DNA of 7,171 nucleotides from an uncultured Collinsella sp. (GCA_900762015.1 CAAFEX010000033.1:1-7171); one strand, 5' to 3'. Shown: positions 1 to 6,691, numbered from the stretch's first letter. Program-made: numbers and translations. Notes: generated by a model not told the origin, from the sequence alone.

Positions 1-10
1 AGGTTGACTG

Positions 11-120
11 GGCCCCTTGGCCTTTAGTTTGCTACTGCGAACAGTCCTGCTCGCACGGAAAGCACATTAAGTGCTTTCCGGCTCGTGCGGAACTTGTATC
101 AAACTAAAGGCCAAGGGGCC
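11..120 (+). ncRNA. Nested palindromic structured element, copy 1
   Basis: A perfect 21-bp inverted repeat (11-31 with 100-120) encloses a 68-base interior. Inside lies a 9-bp hairpin (57-65 with 71-79, loop ATTAA). Around it are a short stem, GCAC 53-56 with GTGC 85-88, and AGTCC 43-47 pairing with GGAACT 89-94, leaving one bulged A. The whole element folds as one long interrupted hairpin. Conserved blocks shared with the minus-strand copy at 211-339 are GTTTGCT 27-33, ACAGTCCT 41-48, CACATTAAGTG 63-73, TGCGGAACT 86-94 and CAAAC 100-104. The strand given is the one that matches the minus strand of copy 2. The pairing and homology are seen directly. Whether it acts as RNA, as a terminator or as a folded DNA site is not known; the inner hairpin lacks a long T-run. 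I do not recognise a named family. Confidence 0.6.
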
Positions 121-210
121 TCTGCTATAAATCGATTGTCAGATAGGTGAATTTGAAGATCTTCGACGCGCGGTACACAGGGGCCTGGGCTGATAAGAAT
201 CTGGTTGGTA
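121..210. other. Spacer between the two palindromic elements, no gene seen
   Basis: These 90 bases separate the two inversely oriented elements. The only internal symmetry I see is the short palindrome GAAGATCTTC (155-164). No tRNA fold, convincing ribosome binding site with reading frame, or promoter pair is visible. The stretch is moderate in GC and may be ordinary intergenic DNA. Confidence 0.5.
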
Positions 211-339
211 GTCGGTCGGAGGCGGGCGGGCGTTACGTTTGTCGCGAGTTCCGCATGCAAAGAAGGCCACTTAATGTGGCCTTCGTCTTGCATAGGACTG
301 TAGAGCAGCAAACGTAACGCCCGCCCGCCTCCGACCGAC
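211..339 (-). ncRNA. Nested palindromic structured element, copy 2
   Basis: A perfect 31-bp inverted repeat (211-241 with 309-339) encloses a 67-base interior. Inside lies a 9-bp hairpin (262-270 with 276-284, five-base loop 271-275), flanked by a 6-bp stem (255-260 with 288-293, ATGCAA/TTGCAT). On the minus strand it carries the same blocks in the same order as copy 1: GTTTGCT (313-307), ACAGTCCT (301-294), CACATTAAGTG (278-268), TGCGGAACT (255-247) and CAAAC (241-237). The outer arms and inner stems differ in sequence from copy 1 but remain complementary. The element begins about 12 bases beyond the stop codon of the P1-family peptidase gene, so it probably also ends that transcript. The tail after the inner hairpin is only TTT, weak for a classical intrinsic terminator. 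Confidence 0.6.
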
Positions 340-350
340 GGTCGAGTGGA

Positions 351-1352
351 CTACTTTGCGGCGCCGGGGATGCCGTGGGAGGTTTTGGCGGTTTTGGCTC
401 CGTTTACGATGGCGGTTTGCAAAGCCCTTACGGCGAGCATGCCCAGCAGGTCTAGGGGAACGGCGGCGCTTGCCTGGGCGCCCAGTTTGCCGCTGGCGAG
501 GGTGTAGATGGTGTCGCCGTCGTTGGTGGTGTGCGTGGGACGGATGGCGTGTGCGTAGGCGTCTGCGGCCATCTGGGAGACCTTGGTGGCTTGTGCCTTA
601 GTGAGTTCCACGTTGGTGACGATGCAGCTGATGGTGGTGTTGGTGCGGTCGAGCGGCATCTGCATGGATCCGGCGGCGGCAAAGGCTGCGAGTTCCATGT
701 CGACGATTTGGTCGCTATCGGCTGCGGCGCGCATACCGGCGACCCACTCGCCGGTGAAGGGGTCGACAACGTTGCCGCAGGCGTTGACCGAGACCACGGC
801 GCCCACCTTGATGGGGCCGAGCGCCACGGCGGCAGCGCCAAGGCCGGCCTTCATGCAGGTAGCGGGGCCCATGAGCTTGCCTACCGTGGCACCGGTGCCG
901 GCTCCAACGTTGCCCTGCTCAATCGTGGTGGGGGTGTTATCGAGTGCCTCGCGAACGGCGGCGATGCCGGCATCGATGTCGGGACGAACCGTGGGGTCGC
1001 CGTAGGCGAGATCGAAGATGCAACTGGAGCATACGATGGGCACCTGCGTGGGGCCGACGGGCAGGCCGATGCCGCGGCTCTCGAGCTCGCGGGCAACGCC
1101 GCTTGCTGCCTCGAGGCCAAAGGCCGATCCACCCGAGAGGCAGACAGCGTGGACCTTATCGACGGTGTTCTCGGGACGCAGCAGGTCGGTCTCGCGCGAT
1201 GCCGGGGCACCGCCGCGAACGTCAACGCCGCCGGTGGCGCCTTCTGCTGCCACGATTACGGTGCAACCGGTGCCGGCCTCCTCGTCCGTATAGTTGCCAA
1301 AGCAAAAGCCATCGACATCGCAAACGTCAATGGCCTCAAGCAGTGTGTCCAT
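351..1352 (-). CDS. P1 family (DmpA-like) peptidase
   Basis: A 333-residue protein of the DmpA/P1 family (peptidase S58, formerly L-aminopeptidase/D-esterase), whose members self-cleave and use the new N-terminal residue of the small chain as nucleophile. Visible family marks are the glycine-rich DVRGGAPASRETDLL near 44-58, the CLSGGSAFGLEAASG region (71-85), GNVGAGTGATVGK (147-159), and NTTISCIVTN (238-247) followed by TKAQATKVSQMA. By family analogy, cleavage would fall just before one of Thr239/Thr240; that is inference. There is no signal peptide, so it is probably cytoplasmic. Length fits the shorter bacterial members. The ATG at 1352 is supported by AGGAG at 1363-1359, six bases upstream. 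The substrate is not predictable; small peptides or N-terminal residues are likely. A -10-like TACAAT lies at 1422-1417 without a convincing -35. It stands alone downstream of the maf hairpin. Confidence 0.9.
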   Translation of the reverse strand: MDTLLEAIDVCDVDGFCFGNYTDEEAGTGCTVIVAAEGATGGVDVRGGAPASRETDLLRPENTVDKVHAVCLSGGSAFGLEAASGVARELESRGIGLPVGPTQVPIVCSSCIFDLAYGDPTVRPDIDAGIAAVREALDNTPTTIEQGNVGAGTGATVGKLMGPATCMKAGLGAAAVALGPIKVGAVVSVNACGNVVDPFTGEWVAGMRAAADSDQIVDMELAAFAAAGSMQMPLDRTNTTISCIVTNVELTKAQATKVSQMAADAYAHAIRPTHTTNDGDTIYTLASGKLGAQASAAVPLDLLGMLAVRALQTAIVNGAKTAKTSHGIPGAAK

Positions 1353-1375
1353 GTTTTACTCCTATCGGTTTTCCG

Positions 1376-1392
1376 CCGGGCCTTATGCCCGG
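1376..1392 (-). other. Short GC hairpin in the leader of the peptidase gene
   Basis: CCGGGC (1376-1381) and GCCCGG (1387-1392) form a 6-bp stem with a five-base loop, upstream of the AGGAG ribosome binding site of the P1-family peptidase gene. No T-run follows on either strand, so it is not a clear terminator. It may be leader structure or a protein site. Confidence 0.3.
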
Positions 1393-1412
1393 TCGGGATC
1401 CGTACGGTACGG

Positions 1413-1445
1413 CAAAATTGTAGGCGCTGGGGGATACCCAGCGCC
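1413..1445 (-). terminator. Probable intrinsic terminator after maf
   Basis: GGCGCTGGG (1423-1431) and CCCAGCGCC (1437-1445) form a perfect 9-bp GC-rich stem with a five-base loop. The stem starts nine bases beyond the maf stop codon. On the minus strand it is followed by TACAATTTTG, a modest T-tract offset by a few bases. Stem and position fit a terminator for the DJ-1/maf pair; the imperfect tail suggests some read-through into the peptidase gene. Confidence 0.65.
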
Positions 1446-1453
1446 AGATGCAA

Positions 1454-2035
1454 TTAAGAGAGTTTTTGAATCGCGCGTGCGACGCGTGAGATGGGTAGGC
1501 CCACCACGTTGTAGAAGTCGCCCGAAATATCGTGCACGAGCATGCGTCCGCCGACACCCTGAATACCGTAGGCGCCGGCCTTATCCATGGGCTCGCTCGA
1601 GGCGACGTAGTGTTCGATCTGCTCGTCAGTGAGCTCATAGAACGTCACGTCGGTCACATCGACAAAGGATAGGCTCTCGGCGGCATGCGGGGCGGCAGTG
1701 TCGCCGGCCTTAACGATGCAGACGCCGGTCGCGACCTGGTGCGTGCGGCCCGAAAGCTCACGGAGCATAGTGCAGGCCTCGTCCTCGTTTGCCGGCTTGC
1801 CTAAAATCTTGCCATCGAAGGTGACGATCGTGTCGGCCGCGACGGTCAGCTCGGTGGGCTCGGCATGCTCGGCAGCGACAGCAGCGGCTTTGGCCCGTGC
1901 CAATCGCTCGACAAGCGTGAGCGGCGCCTCGTCGTCAAACGGCGTTTCATCGATATCGGCAGGGATGATGCGGATGTCATAGCCCGCCTCGCGCATCAGC
2001 TCGATGCGGCGCGGCGATTGCGAAGCCAAAATCAT
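1454..2035 (-). CDS. maf: Maf family nucleotide pyrophosphatase
   Basis: A 193-residue Maf/Ham1-superfamily enzyme. Members hydrolyse nucleoside triphosphates to monophosphates and clear modified nucleotides; they are also linked to division arrest. Motifs seen in order: SQSPRR (5-10) at the N-terminus, AADTIV (66-71) with the likely catalytic Asp68, GKP (79-81), SGRTHQVATGV (95-105), EPMDKAGAYGIQG (148-160) and GDFYNVVGLP (172-181). The EPMDKAGAYGIQG form suggests the YhdE type, which prefers dTTP/UTP and related pyrimidines, rather than the YceF type. The ATG at 2035 overlaps the TGA of the upstream DJ-1 gene as ATGA, so translation is probably coupled. Length is normal for the family and the gene looks intact. 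It is cytoplasmic. Confidence 0.95.
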   Translation of the reverse strand: MILASQSPRRIELMREAGYDIRIIPADIDETPFDDEAPLTLVERLARAKAAAVAAEHAEPTELTVAADTIVTFDGKILGKPANEDEACTMLRELSGRTHQVATGVCIVKAGDTAAPHAAESLSFVDVTDVTFYELTDEQIEHYVASSEPMDKAGAYGIQGVGGRMLVHDISGDFYNVVGLPISRVARAIQKLS

Positions 2036-2574
2036 AGCTGGATGCCCTCTGCGACCTTCTCGACAGCCTTATCGCCGGCGAGGGTGCGAAGCAGCTCAAG
2101 CGCAAAGGGGAGCGACTGGGCCATGCCACTGGCGGTGATGATGTTGCCGTCCTGCGTGACCTTCTCGCCGGTATAGGCTCCCTCGGGGAAGCTCTTCTCA
2201 AAGCCGGGGAAGCACGTGGCGTGGCGCCCCTCGAGCAGGTCGAGCTCGCCCAAGATAAACGGGGCGGCGCAGATGGCGGCAACGTGCTTGGTCGCGGCGA
2301 ACTCGCAGACCACATCGCAGACGCGCTGATCGGCGCGCAGATTGGTGGCGCCGGGCAGACCACCGGGCAGCACAATGCAGTCGTACTCGTCAAAGTTGAT
2401 CTCATCAAAGAGCGCATCGCAGGTCACGGGGATCTGCAGCGAGCTGACGACTTCACGCGTGGGCATGATAGAGACGAGCGTGGCACGCACGCCGCCGCGA
2501 CGCATGACATCGACCATGGTCAAGCATTCAATAGTTTCAAAGCCATCGGCGGCGAGAACGGCAACGCTGGGCAT
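2032..2574 (-). CDS. DJ-1/PfpI (ThiJ/YajL-like) family protein
   Basis: A 180-residue single-domain protein of the DJ-1/ThiJ/PfpI superfamily. The nucleophile elbow AAICAAPFILGELDLL (99-114) places the reactive cysteine at Cys102. Glu16 in DGFETIE (10-16) corresponds to the conserved acid that polarises it. CFPGFE (121-126) and DGNIITASG (142-150) match the DJ-1/YajL branch rather than the PfpI protease branch. Known members respond to oxidative or carbonyl stress, with reported deglycase, glyoxalase or chaperone activity; the exact reaction cannot be read from sequence. The open frame extends upstream to 2781, but the ATG at 2574 is chosen because AAAGGA (2586-2581) lies six bases before it and the homologous domain starts there. 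The gene overlaps maf by four bases. Confidence 0.9.
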   Translation of the reverse strand: MPSVAVLAADGFETIECLTMVDVMRRGGVRATLVSIMPTREVVSSLQIPVTCDALFDEINFDEYDCIVLPGGLPGATNLRADQRVCDVVCEFAATKHVAAICAAPFILGELDLLEGRHATCFPGFEKSFPEGAYTGEKVTQDGNIITASGMAQSLPFALELLRTLAGDKAVEKVAEGIQL

Positions 2575-2611
2575 GAGGATTCCTTTCGTAAGGCGGCATA
2601 CAATTAGCCGT

Positions 2612-2640
2612 CTTATACCCCGAAGGTGCCCGCTTGCCAC
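2612..2640 (-). promoter_or_regulatory. Candidate promoter for the DJ-1/maf pair
   Basis: On the minus strand, GTGGCA (2640-2635, four of six matches to TTGACA) is followed after 17 bases by TATAAG (2617-2612). This would start transcription near 2605, about 30 bases before the DJ-1 gene start codon. The position, in the 106-bp gap after the RlmD-type gene, is right for an independent promoter. I see no clear terminator in that gap, so read-through from upstream is possible too. Confidence 0.4.
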
Positions 2641-2680
2641 GCTCAATCGCCGAATGATTTTTATGGGCAATGATAGGGCG

Positions 2681-3994
2681 CTAGTTGCGCTTGAGGTGGA
2701 CGACGGTTTCGCAGTGGAAGGTTTGCGGGAACAGGTCGACCGGCGTGATCTTGACGGGGGAGAAGGTGCCTTCCTCGACAAAGCGCTTGAGGTCGCGCGC
2801 CAGGGTGGCCGGGTCGCAGCTCACGTAGGCGACATCGCGGGCGCTCGTGCTGGCGATGAGGTCGATGGCCTCGGGGGCGAGACCTGCGCGCGGCGGGTCG
2901 ACCACCAAAACGTCGGCATCCTGGTCGGGGAACTCGCGCACGGCGTCACCGCCAATGACGTCGACGTTATCGAGCTTATTGATCTCGAGGTTGCGGCGCA
3001 GGTCGCGCACGGCAGGGCCATAGGCCTCAACGGCGGCGACAAAATCGCAGCGGCGGGCGAGCGGCAGGGTAAAGGTGCCGGCGCCGCAGTACAGGTCCAC
3101 AGCCAGTTCGTCTTCCTGAGGGTCGAGCGCGTCCATGACAAGTTCGATCAGAATCTCGGCACCCTTGGTGTTGACCTGGAAGAACGACGGGGCCGAAAGG
3201 CGCATTTGGCCCTCGGCGATATTCTCGGTCCACGAGCCCTCGCCGGCGAGCATCTCGACCTTGGAGACGCGGCGGGCCTTCTTCTCGCCCTTGCTCATCA
3301 CGCGCACGATGCTCGTGGGATGAGCGGCGTCTGCCAGTACGCGCGAGACCTGCGAGCGTGGGAAAGAGCCCGTGGGCGTCCAGAGTGCGACCTCGAGCGC
3401 CTTGGTGCGGCGCGAGGCGCGAATGCCCACGCGCTCAAGGCCTAAGTCGTGGCTACCGCTCAGATAGTTGAGTGCGCCGACGACAGATTTGAGTGCCTTG
3501 GGGAAGCGTTTGTCGAACAACGGGCACGAATCGACGGTCACGATCTTGCTGGGATCTACGCCGTGCATGCCGAGGCGCACGCGACCGTTGACAACGGTCG
3601 GCTCGAGCTCGATTTTATTGCGGTAGCCCCAGTCGTCCTTGGTATGACGGATAGGCTGCACCAGCTCATCGACTTGATCGGGGCTGAACTTGCCGATGCG
3701 CTCGAGCGTGGAGCGCAGGTTTTGCTCCTTGGCGGCAAGCTGCGCGGTGCGTGAGAGATTGCCCCACGAGCAGCCGCCGCAAATGCCCACGAAGGGGCAG
3801 GGAGGCTGGATGCGATCGGGGCTCGGCTCCAGAATCTCGGTGGTGCGGGCGCGCATAAACGACTTGCCGTCCTGCACGATCTCGGCCTCGACGGTGTCGC
3901 CCGCCACGGCGCCCTGCACAAAAACGGCCTTGCCGTTGTCGGCGTGCGCCAGCCCGTCGGCGCCGTACGTCATCGATTCTATGGTGAGCTTCAT
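2681..3994 (-). CDS. rlmD: 23S rRNA (uracil-C5)-methyltransferase, RlmD/TrmA family
   Basis: A 437-residue SAM-dependent RNA uracil-C5 methyltransferase. Residues 1-55 form an N-terminal TRAM RNA-binding domain. Cysteines C66, C72, C75 (spacing x5, x2) and C157 (DSCPLF) match the 4Fe-4S ligand set of RumA/RlmD. The catalytic domain shows FFQVN (271-275), SAM motif DLYCGAGTFTLPLA (300-313), DPPRAG (366-371), nucleophile Cys393 in SCDPATLARD, and Glu429 in HCETVV as the likely general base. The family methylates U1939 (RlmD), U747 (RlmC) or both (RlmCD), or tRNA U54 (TrmA); FeS ligands argue against TrmA, but the exact site is not decidable here. The start at 3994 gives the usual TRAM beginning MKLTIESMTYG; a frame with earlier ATG at 4009 or start at 4030 is open but would add nonconserved residues. 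It starts about 49 bases past the ppk terminator, with no convincing promoter of its own seen. Confidence 0.9.
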   Translation of the reverse strand: MKLTIESMTYGADGLAHADNGKAVFVQGAVAGDTVEAEIVQDGKSFMRARTTEILEPSPDRIQPPCPFVGICGGCSWGNLSRTAQLAAKEQNLRSTLERIGKFSPDQVDELVQPIRHTKDDWGYRNKIELEPTVVNGRVRLGMHGVDPSKIVTVDSCPLFDKRFPKALKSVVGALNYLSGSHDLGLERVGIRASRRTKALEVALWTPTGSFPRSQVSRVLADAAHPTSIVRVMSKGEKKARRVSKVEMLAGEGSWTENIAEGQMRLSAPSFFQVNTKGAEILIELVMDALDPQEDELAVDLYCGAGTFTLPLARRCDFVAAVEAYGPAVRDLRRNLEINKLDNVDVIGGDAVREFPDQDADVLVVDPPRAGLAPEAIDLIASTSARDVAYVSCDPATLARDLKRFVEEGTFSPVKITPVDLFPQTFHCETVVHLKRN

Positions 3995-4035
3995 ATCCCT
4001 GCCTGTCATTCGCGTTGTTGTCCGCACCATGGTAG

Positions 4036-4084
4036 CAGGGAAAAGCGCCCCGCATCCGAGGCTTTCCTCAAATGCGGGGCGCTT
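4036..4084 (-). terminator. Intrinsic terminator after ppk
   Basis: A perfect 13-bp stem (4043-4055 with 4072-4084, GC-rich core CGCCCCGC/GCGGGGCG) encloses a 16-base loop. The loop itself contains a small nested hairpin, GAGG (4058-4061) with CCTC (4066-4069). On the minus strand the stem runs into TTTTCCC. It begins about ten bases after the ppk stop codon, so it very likely ends the ppk transcript and insulates the downstream methyltransferase gene. Confidence 0.85.
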
Positions 4085-4094
4085 CTACAAACGC

Positions 4095-6497
4095 CTATTT
4101 GGTCTTGCCGGTAATGAGCGTTTTAAGGCCTAGACCGATTAGGCCCAGACCCATGCGCACACGACCGGGGCGATGACGCTCGATGGCCTTGGTCGTGCCA
4201 GCGGGCTTCTTGCGATGGGCACTCGTCTCGGGCGCGGGCTTAGCTGCCTGCGGCTCGGGCTGAGGCGCAGGTGCAGGCTCGGGCTCAATGACGGTCGCCT
4301 GGACCTCTTGGACCTTGGGTGCTACCGGCTGCGGCTCGGGCTCGGGGGCAGGTTTCGCCTCAATGACGGGCTCGGGCGCGGCCTCGGCGTTGCGATAGGC
4401 ACGCTCCAACAGGGCCTCCTGCGAGTTGAAGGGCTTCTCGCCCTCCTTGCGCTCCACGGGGACCCAGGTGCCGTCGCTCGTGAGGCTGCGGGCCTTCACG
4501 TTGTCCCGCAGCTGCATGCCCATGTACTCGTGCACTAGGGCGCGGCAGGTGGGGTCGAGCACGGGGAAGGCGATCTCCACGCGGTGCTCGGTGTTGCGCG
4601 TCATCATATCGGCTGAGCTCAGGTAAATCATGTCCGAGTCCACGCCGAAAGCATAGACGCGCGCGTGCTCCAAAAAGCGTCCGACGATGGAGCGGACATG
4701 CACGTTCTCGGTCTTGCCCGGAACACCGGGCTTGAGGCACGAGATGCCGCGGATGATCATGTCTACGCGCACGCCGGCACACGATGCCTCGGCGATCTTG
4801 TCGATAACCTCGCGGTCGGTCAGTGAGTTGAGCTTAAAGAACACGCGGGCGGGCTCGCCGGCAAGGGCGCGCTGGATCTCGCGGTCAAGCCCGCGCATGA
4901 TGAGCGGTTTCAGTCCGACGGGCGCCACACCCAGGAAGCGGTAGTCGCCGCGCAGGTTGCCCAGCGACAGATTGCGGAAGAACAGGTTGGCGTCTTCACC
5001 GATGCCGGGATGGGCTGTCATGAGCATAAAGTCGCTGTAGAGTTTGGCCGTCTTCTCGTTAAAGTTGCCGGTGCCCAAAAGCGTGAGGCGGGTGAGCGCC
5101 ATGCCCTCGCGATAGGTGAGCTGGCAGATCTTGGAGTGGCACTTAAAGCCTTCGGAGCCGTAGATGACGGTGCAGCCTGCCTCTTCCAGACGCTCGGCCC
5201 ACTCGATGTTGTTCTGCTCGTCAAAGCGGGCGCGGAGCTCCATGAGCACCGTGACCTCTTTGCCGTTCTCGGCGGCATCGATCAGCGACTCGCATAGGCG
5301 GCTCTGCTTGGCCACGCGGTAGAGCGTGATGCGCAACGAGATGCACTCGGGATCGTAGGCTGCCTCGTGTACCAGATCCAGGAACGGATTCATGGCCTCG
5401 TAAGGGTAGAAGAGCAGCTTGTCGTGCTGCAGCACCTGCTCGCGGATGGAGCGGGTCATGTCGATGGTGGGGTTGGGCTGTGGCTTAAACGGCGTAAAGA
5501 GGAGCTCGTTGCGCAGGTGCTCGGGAATCTTGCCCTCAATGCCAAAGACGTAGTCCAGGTTGAGCGGGATATCGCAGGTAAAGACAGAGCGGCGCGAAAG
5601 CTCGAGCGCCTTGCGGATAGTCTTGAGCGTCGCCTTCTCGAGCGACCCCGAGACCGCGAGCACTACCGGCTGCAGGCGCAGGCGCTTCTTGAGAATGCGC
5701 TTCATGTGCTGGCGGTAGTCCTCTTCCTCTTCGATGCCCTCGCCGTCCGGATCGATGTCGGCGTTGCGGGTGACGCGGATCAGCGCACGATCCAGCGGCT
5801 TATAGGAGCCAAAGCAGCTGTCCAGGCAGGCGAGGATGACGTCCTCGAGCAAGATGTAGGAGTAGGTGCCGGTGGGCGAGGGGATCTCGACCACGCGGTT
5901 CATCGAGGCGGGAATCTCGATAAGGCCCAGTAGGCTCTCCTCGTCGGTGGCGCCGTCCAGACCACAGGCCAGATAGAGCGCGCCGTTGCGCAGGTTGGGG
6001 AAGGGGTGGCGAGGATCGATGACCAGCGGCGAGATGACCGGCGACACGTAGGCCTGGAAGTAGCGGGTTACAAAGGTGCGCTCCTCGGGCGTAAGCGAAT
6101 CGATGTGGGCGCGGTGAACGCCCAAGGTGTCGAGCTTGCCCTCGATGCTCTTAAAGATGGACTCCCAACGGGTAAGGAGCCCGGGCATTTCGGCCATGAC
6201 AGCATCGACCTGTTCGGAGGCGGTCATATTGCTCTTGTTGTCGACAGGTTGTTTTTTGAGCTCCGCCAGATCGGACAGGCCGCCCACGCGCACCATAAGG
6301 AACTCGTCGAGGTTGGACTCGAAGATCGAGACGAACTTTAGTCGCTCGAATAACGGAACGGTTTCGTCGAAGGCTTCGTCGAGCACGCGGTTGTCAAAGC
6401 GTAGCCAGCTGAGCTCTCGGTTTTGCGTGTATGAGAAGTCGCGCGGCGGTTTGCGCAGCTTTGCGGCGGCTTGCTTCTTTTCGATTTTGCTCGGCAT
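4095..6497 (-). CDS. ppk: Polyphosphate kinase 1 (PPK1)
   Basis: An 800-residue PPK1, the enzyme that reversibly transfers the ATP gamma-phosphate onto polyphosphate chains. Domain order fits the family: N domain with NRELSWLRFDNRVLDEA (26-42) and SNLDEFLMVRV (61-71), head domain to about 330, C1 domain with TLYRVAKQSR (391-400), ELRARFDE (420-427), FKCHSKI (451-457) and GTGNFNEKTA (475-484), and C2 domain with GRFLEHARVY (606-615) and YLSSADMMTRN (625-635). His454 matches the autophosphorylated histidine of E. coli PPK (435/441 depending on numbering) and His611 matches its His592. The second E. coli C1 histidine (454/460) is replaced by Leu473. Residues 707-800 are an extra tail rich in Pro, Glu and Ala, ending in a basic glycine/leucine-rich segment; E. 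coli PPK lacks it. The ATG at 6497 is preferred, with GGA nine bases upstream; 6503 (ATG) and 6542 (GTG) are alternatives. Likely monocistronic. Confidence 0.95.
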   Translation of the reverse strand: MPSKIEKKQAAAKLRKPPRDFSYTQNRELSWLRFDNRVLDEAFDETVPLFERLKFVSIFESNLDEFLMVRVGGLSDLAELKKQPVDNKSNMTASEQVDAVMAEMPGLLTRWESIFKSIEGKLDTLGVHRAHIDSLTPEERTFVTRYFQAYVSPVISPLVIDPRHPFPNLRNGALYLACGLDGATDEESLLGLIEIPASMNRVVEIPSPTGTYSYILLEDVILACLDSCFGSYKPLDRALIRVTRNADIDPDGEGIEEEEDYRQHMKRILKKRLRLQPVVLAVSGSLEKATLKTIRKALELSRRSVFTCDIPLNLDYVFGIEGKIPEHLRNELLFTPFKPQPNPTIDMTRSIREQVLQHDKLLFYPYEAMNPFLDLVHEAAYDPECISLRITLYRVAKQSRLCESLIDAAENGKEVTVLMELRARFDEQNNIEWAERLEEAGCTVIYGSEGFKCHSKICQLTYREGMALTRLTLLGTGNFNEKTAKLYSDFMLMTAHPGIGEDANLFFRNLSLGNLRGDYRFLGVAPVGLKPLIMRGLDREIQRALAGEPARVFFKLNSLTDREVIDKIAEASCAGVRVDMIIRGISCLKPGVPGKTENVHVRSIVGRFLEHARVYAFGVDSDMIYLSSADMMTRNTEHRVEIAFPVLDPTCRALVHEYMGMQLRDNVKARSLTSDGTWVPVERKEGEKPFNSQEALLERAYRNAEAAPEPVIEAKPAPEPEPQPVAPKVQEVQATVIEPEPAPAPQPEPQAAKPAPETSAHRKKPAGTTKAIERHRPGRVRMGLGLIGLGLKTLITGKTK

Positions 6498-6514
6498 ATG
6501 CATCTGTCCGTTCA

Positions 6515-6529
6515 GTCCCCACAGGGGAC
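6515..6529 (-). promoter_or_regulatory. Inverted repeat at the expected ppk transcription start
   Basis: GTCCCC (6515-6520) and GGGGAC (6524-6529) form a perfect 6-bp inverted repeat around three bases. It lies 18 bases upstream of the preferred ppk start codon and, if the promoter at 6533-6560 is right, overlaps the transcription start. It could be an operator for a dimeric repressor or a hairpin at the 5' end of the mRNA. Function is inferred only from position and symmetry. Confidence 0.4.
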
Positions 6530-6532
6530 GGT

Positions 6533-6560
6533 AGCCTAACACTATTCACTATTGTCTCAA
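6533..6560 (-). promoter_or_regulatory. Candidate ppk promoter
   Basis: On the minus strand, TTGAGA (6560-6555) is followed after 16 bases by TAGGCT (6538-6533), a -10 form common in GC-rich actinobacteria. It would start transcription around 6526, about 29 bases before the preferred ppk start codon. No better-spaced pair was seen in this part of the region. Confidence 0.4.
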
Positions 6561-6691
6561 TTTAGTCGACCTGTGGCACGGACGTATCGCGTGAACGGTA
6601 TCTTTACCTACTTCTTACGCTGCCAAGGCATGCAACTAACTGCCCAACTCGTTTAGAAACAATCTATATCCATACTCAATTGGTGAGGATG

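Noticed and set aside
100..241. Integron attC-like site between CAAAC and GTTTG
   Set aside because: The order and consensus of attC core sites (RYYYAAC first, GTTRRRY last, short interior) are not met, and no integrase is present in the window.
99..311. 70-codon minus-strand frame with ATG
   Set aside because: It runs through both palindromic arms and the hairpin, has no ribosome binding site and no recognisable protein.
147..317. Plus-strand frame from GTG through the second palindrome
   Set aside because: No ribosome binding site, and its codons are dictated by the inverted repeat; likely fortuitous.
531..1457. 308-codon plus-strand frame opposite the peptidase gene
   Set aside because: Antisense shadow of a clear P1-family gene in GC-rich DNA; no family resemblance.
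2342..3445. 367-codon plus-strand frame
   Set aside because: Antisense to the DJ-1 and RlmD-type genes, whose motifs are complete; a GC-bias shadow.
6591..6596. GTTCAC on the minus strand as a PHO box upstream of ppk
   Set aside because: Only one unit matches; the next 11 bases do not repeat the motif, so support is too thin.
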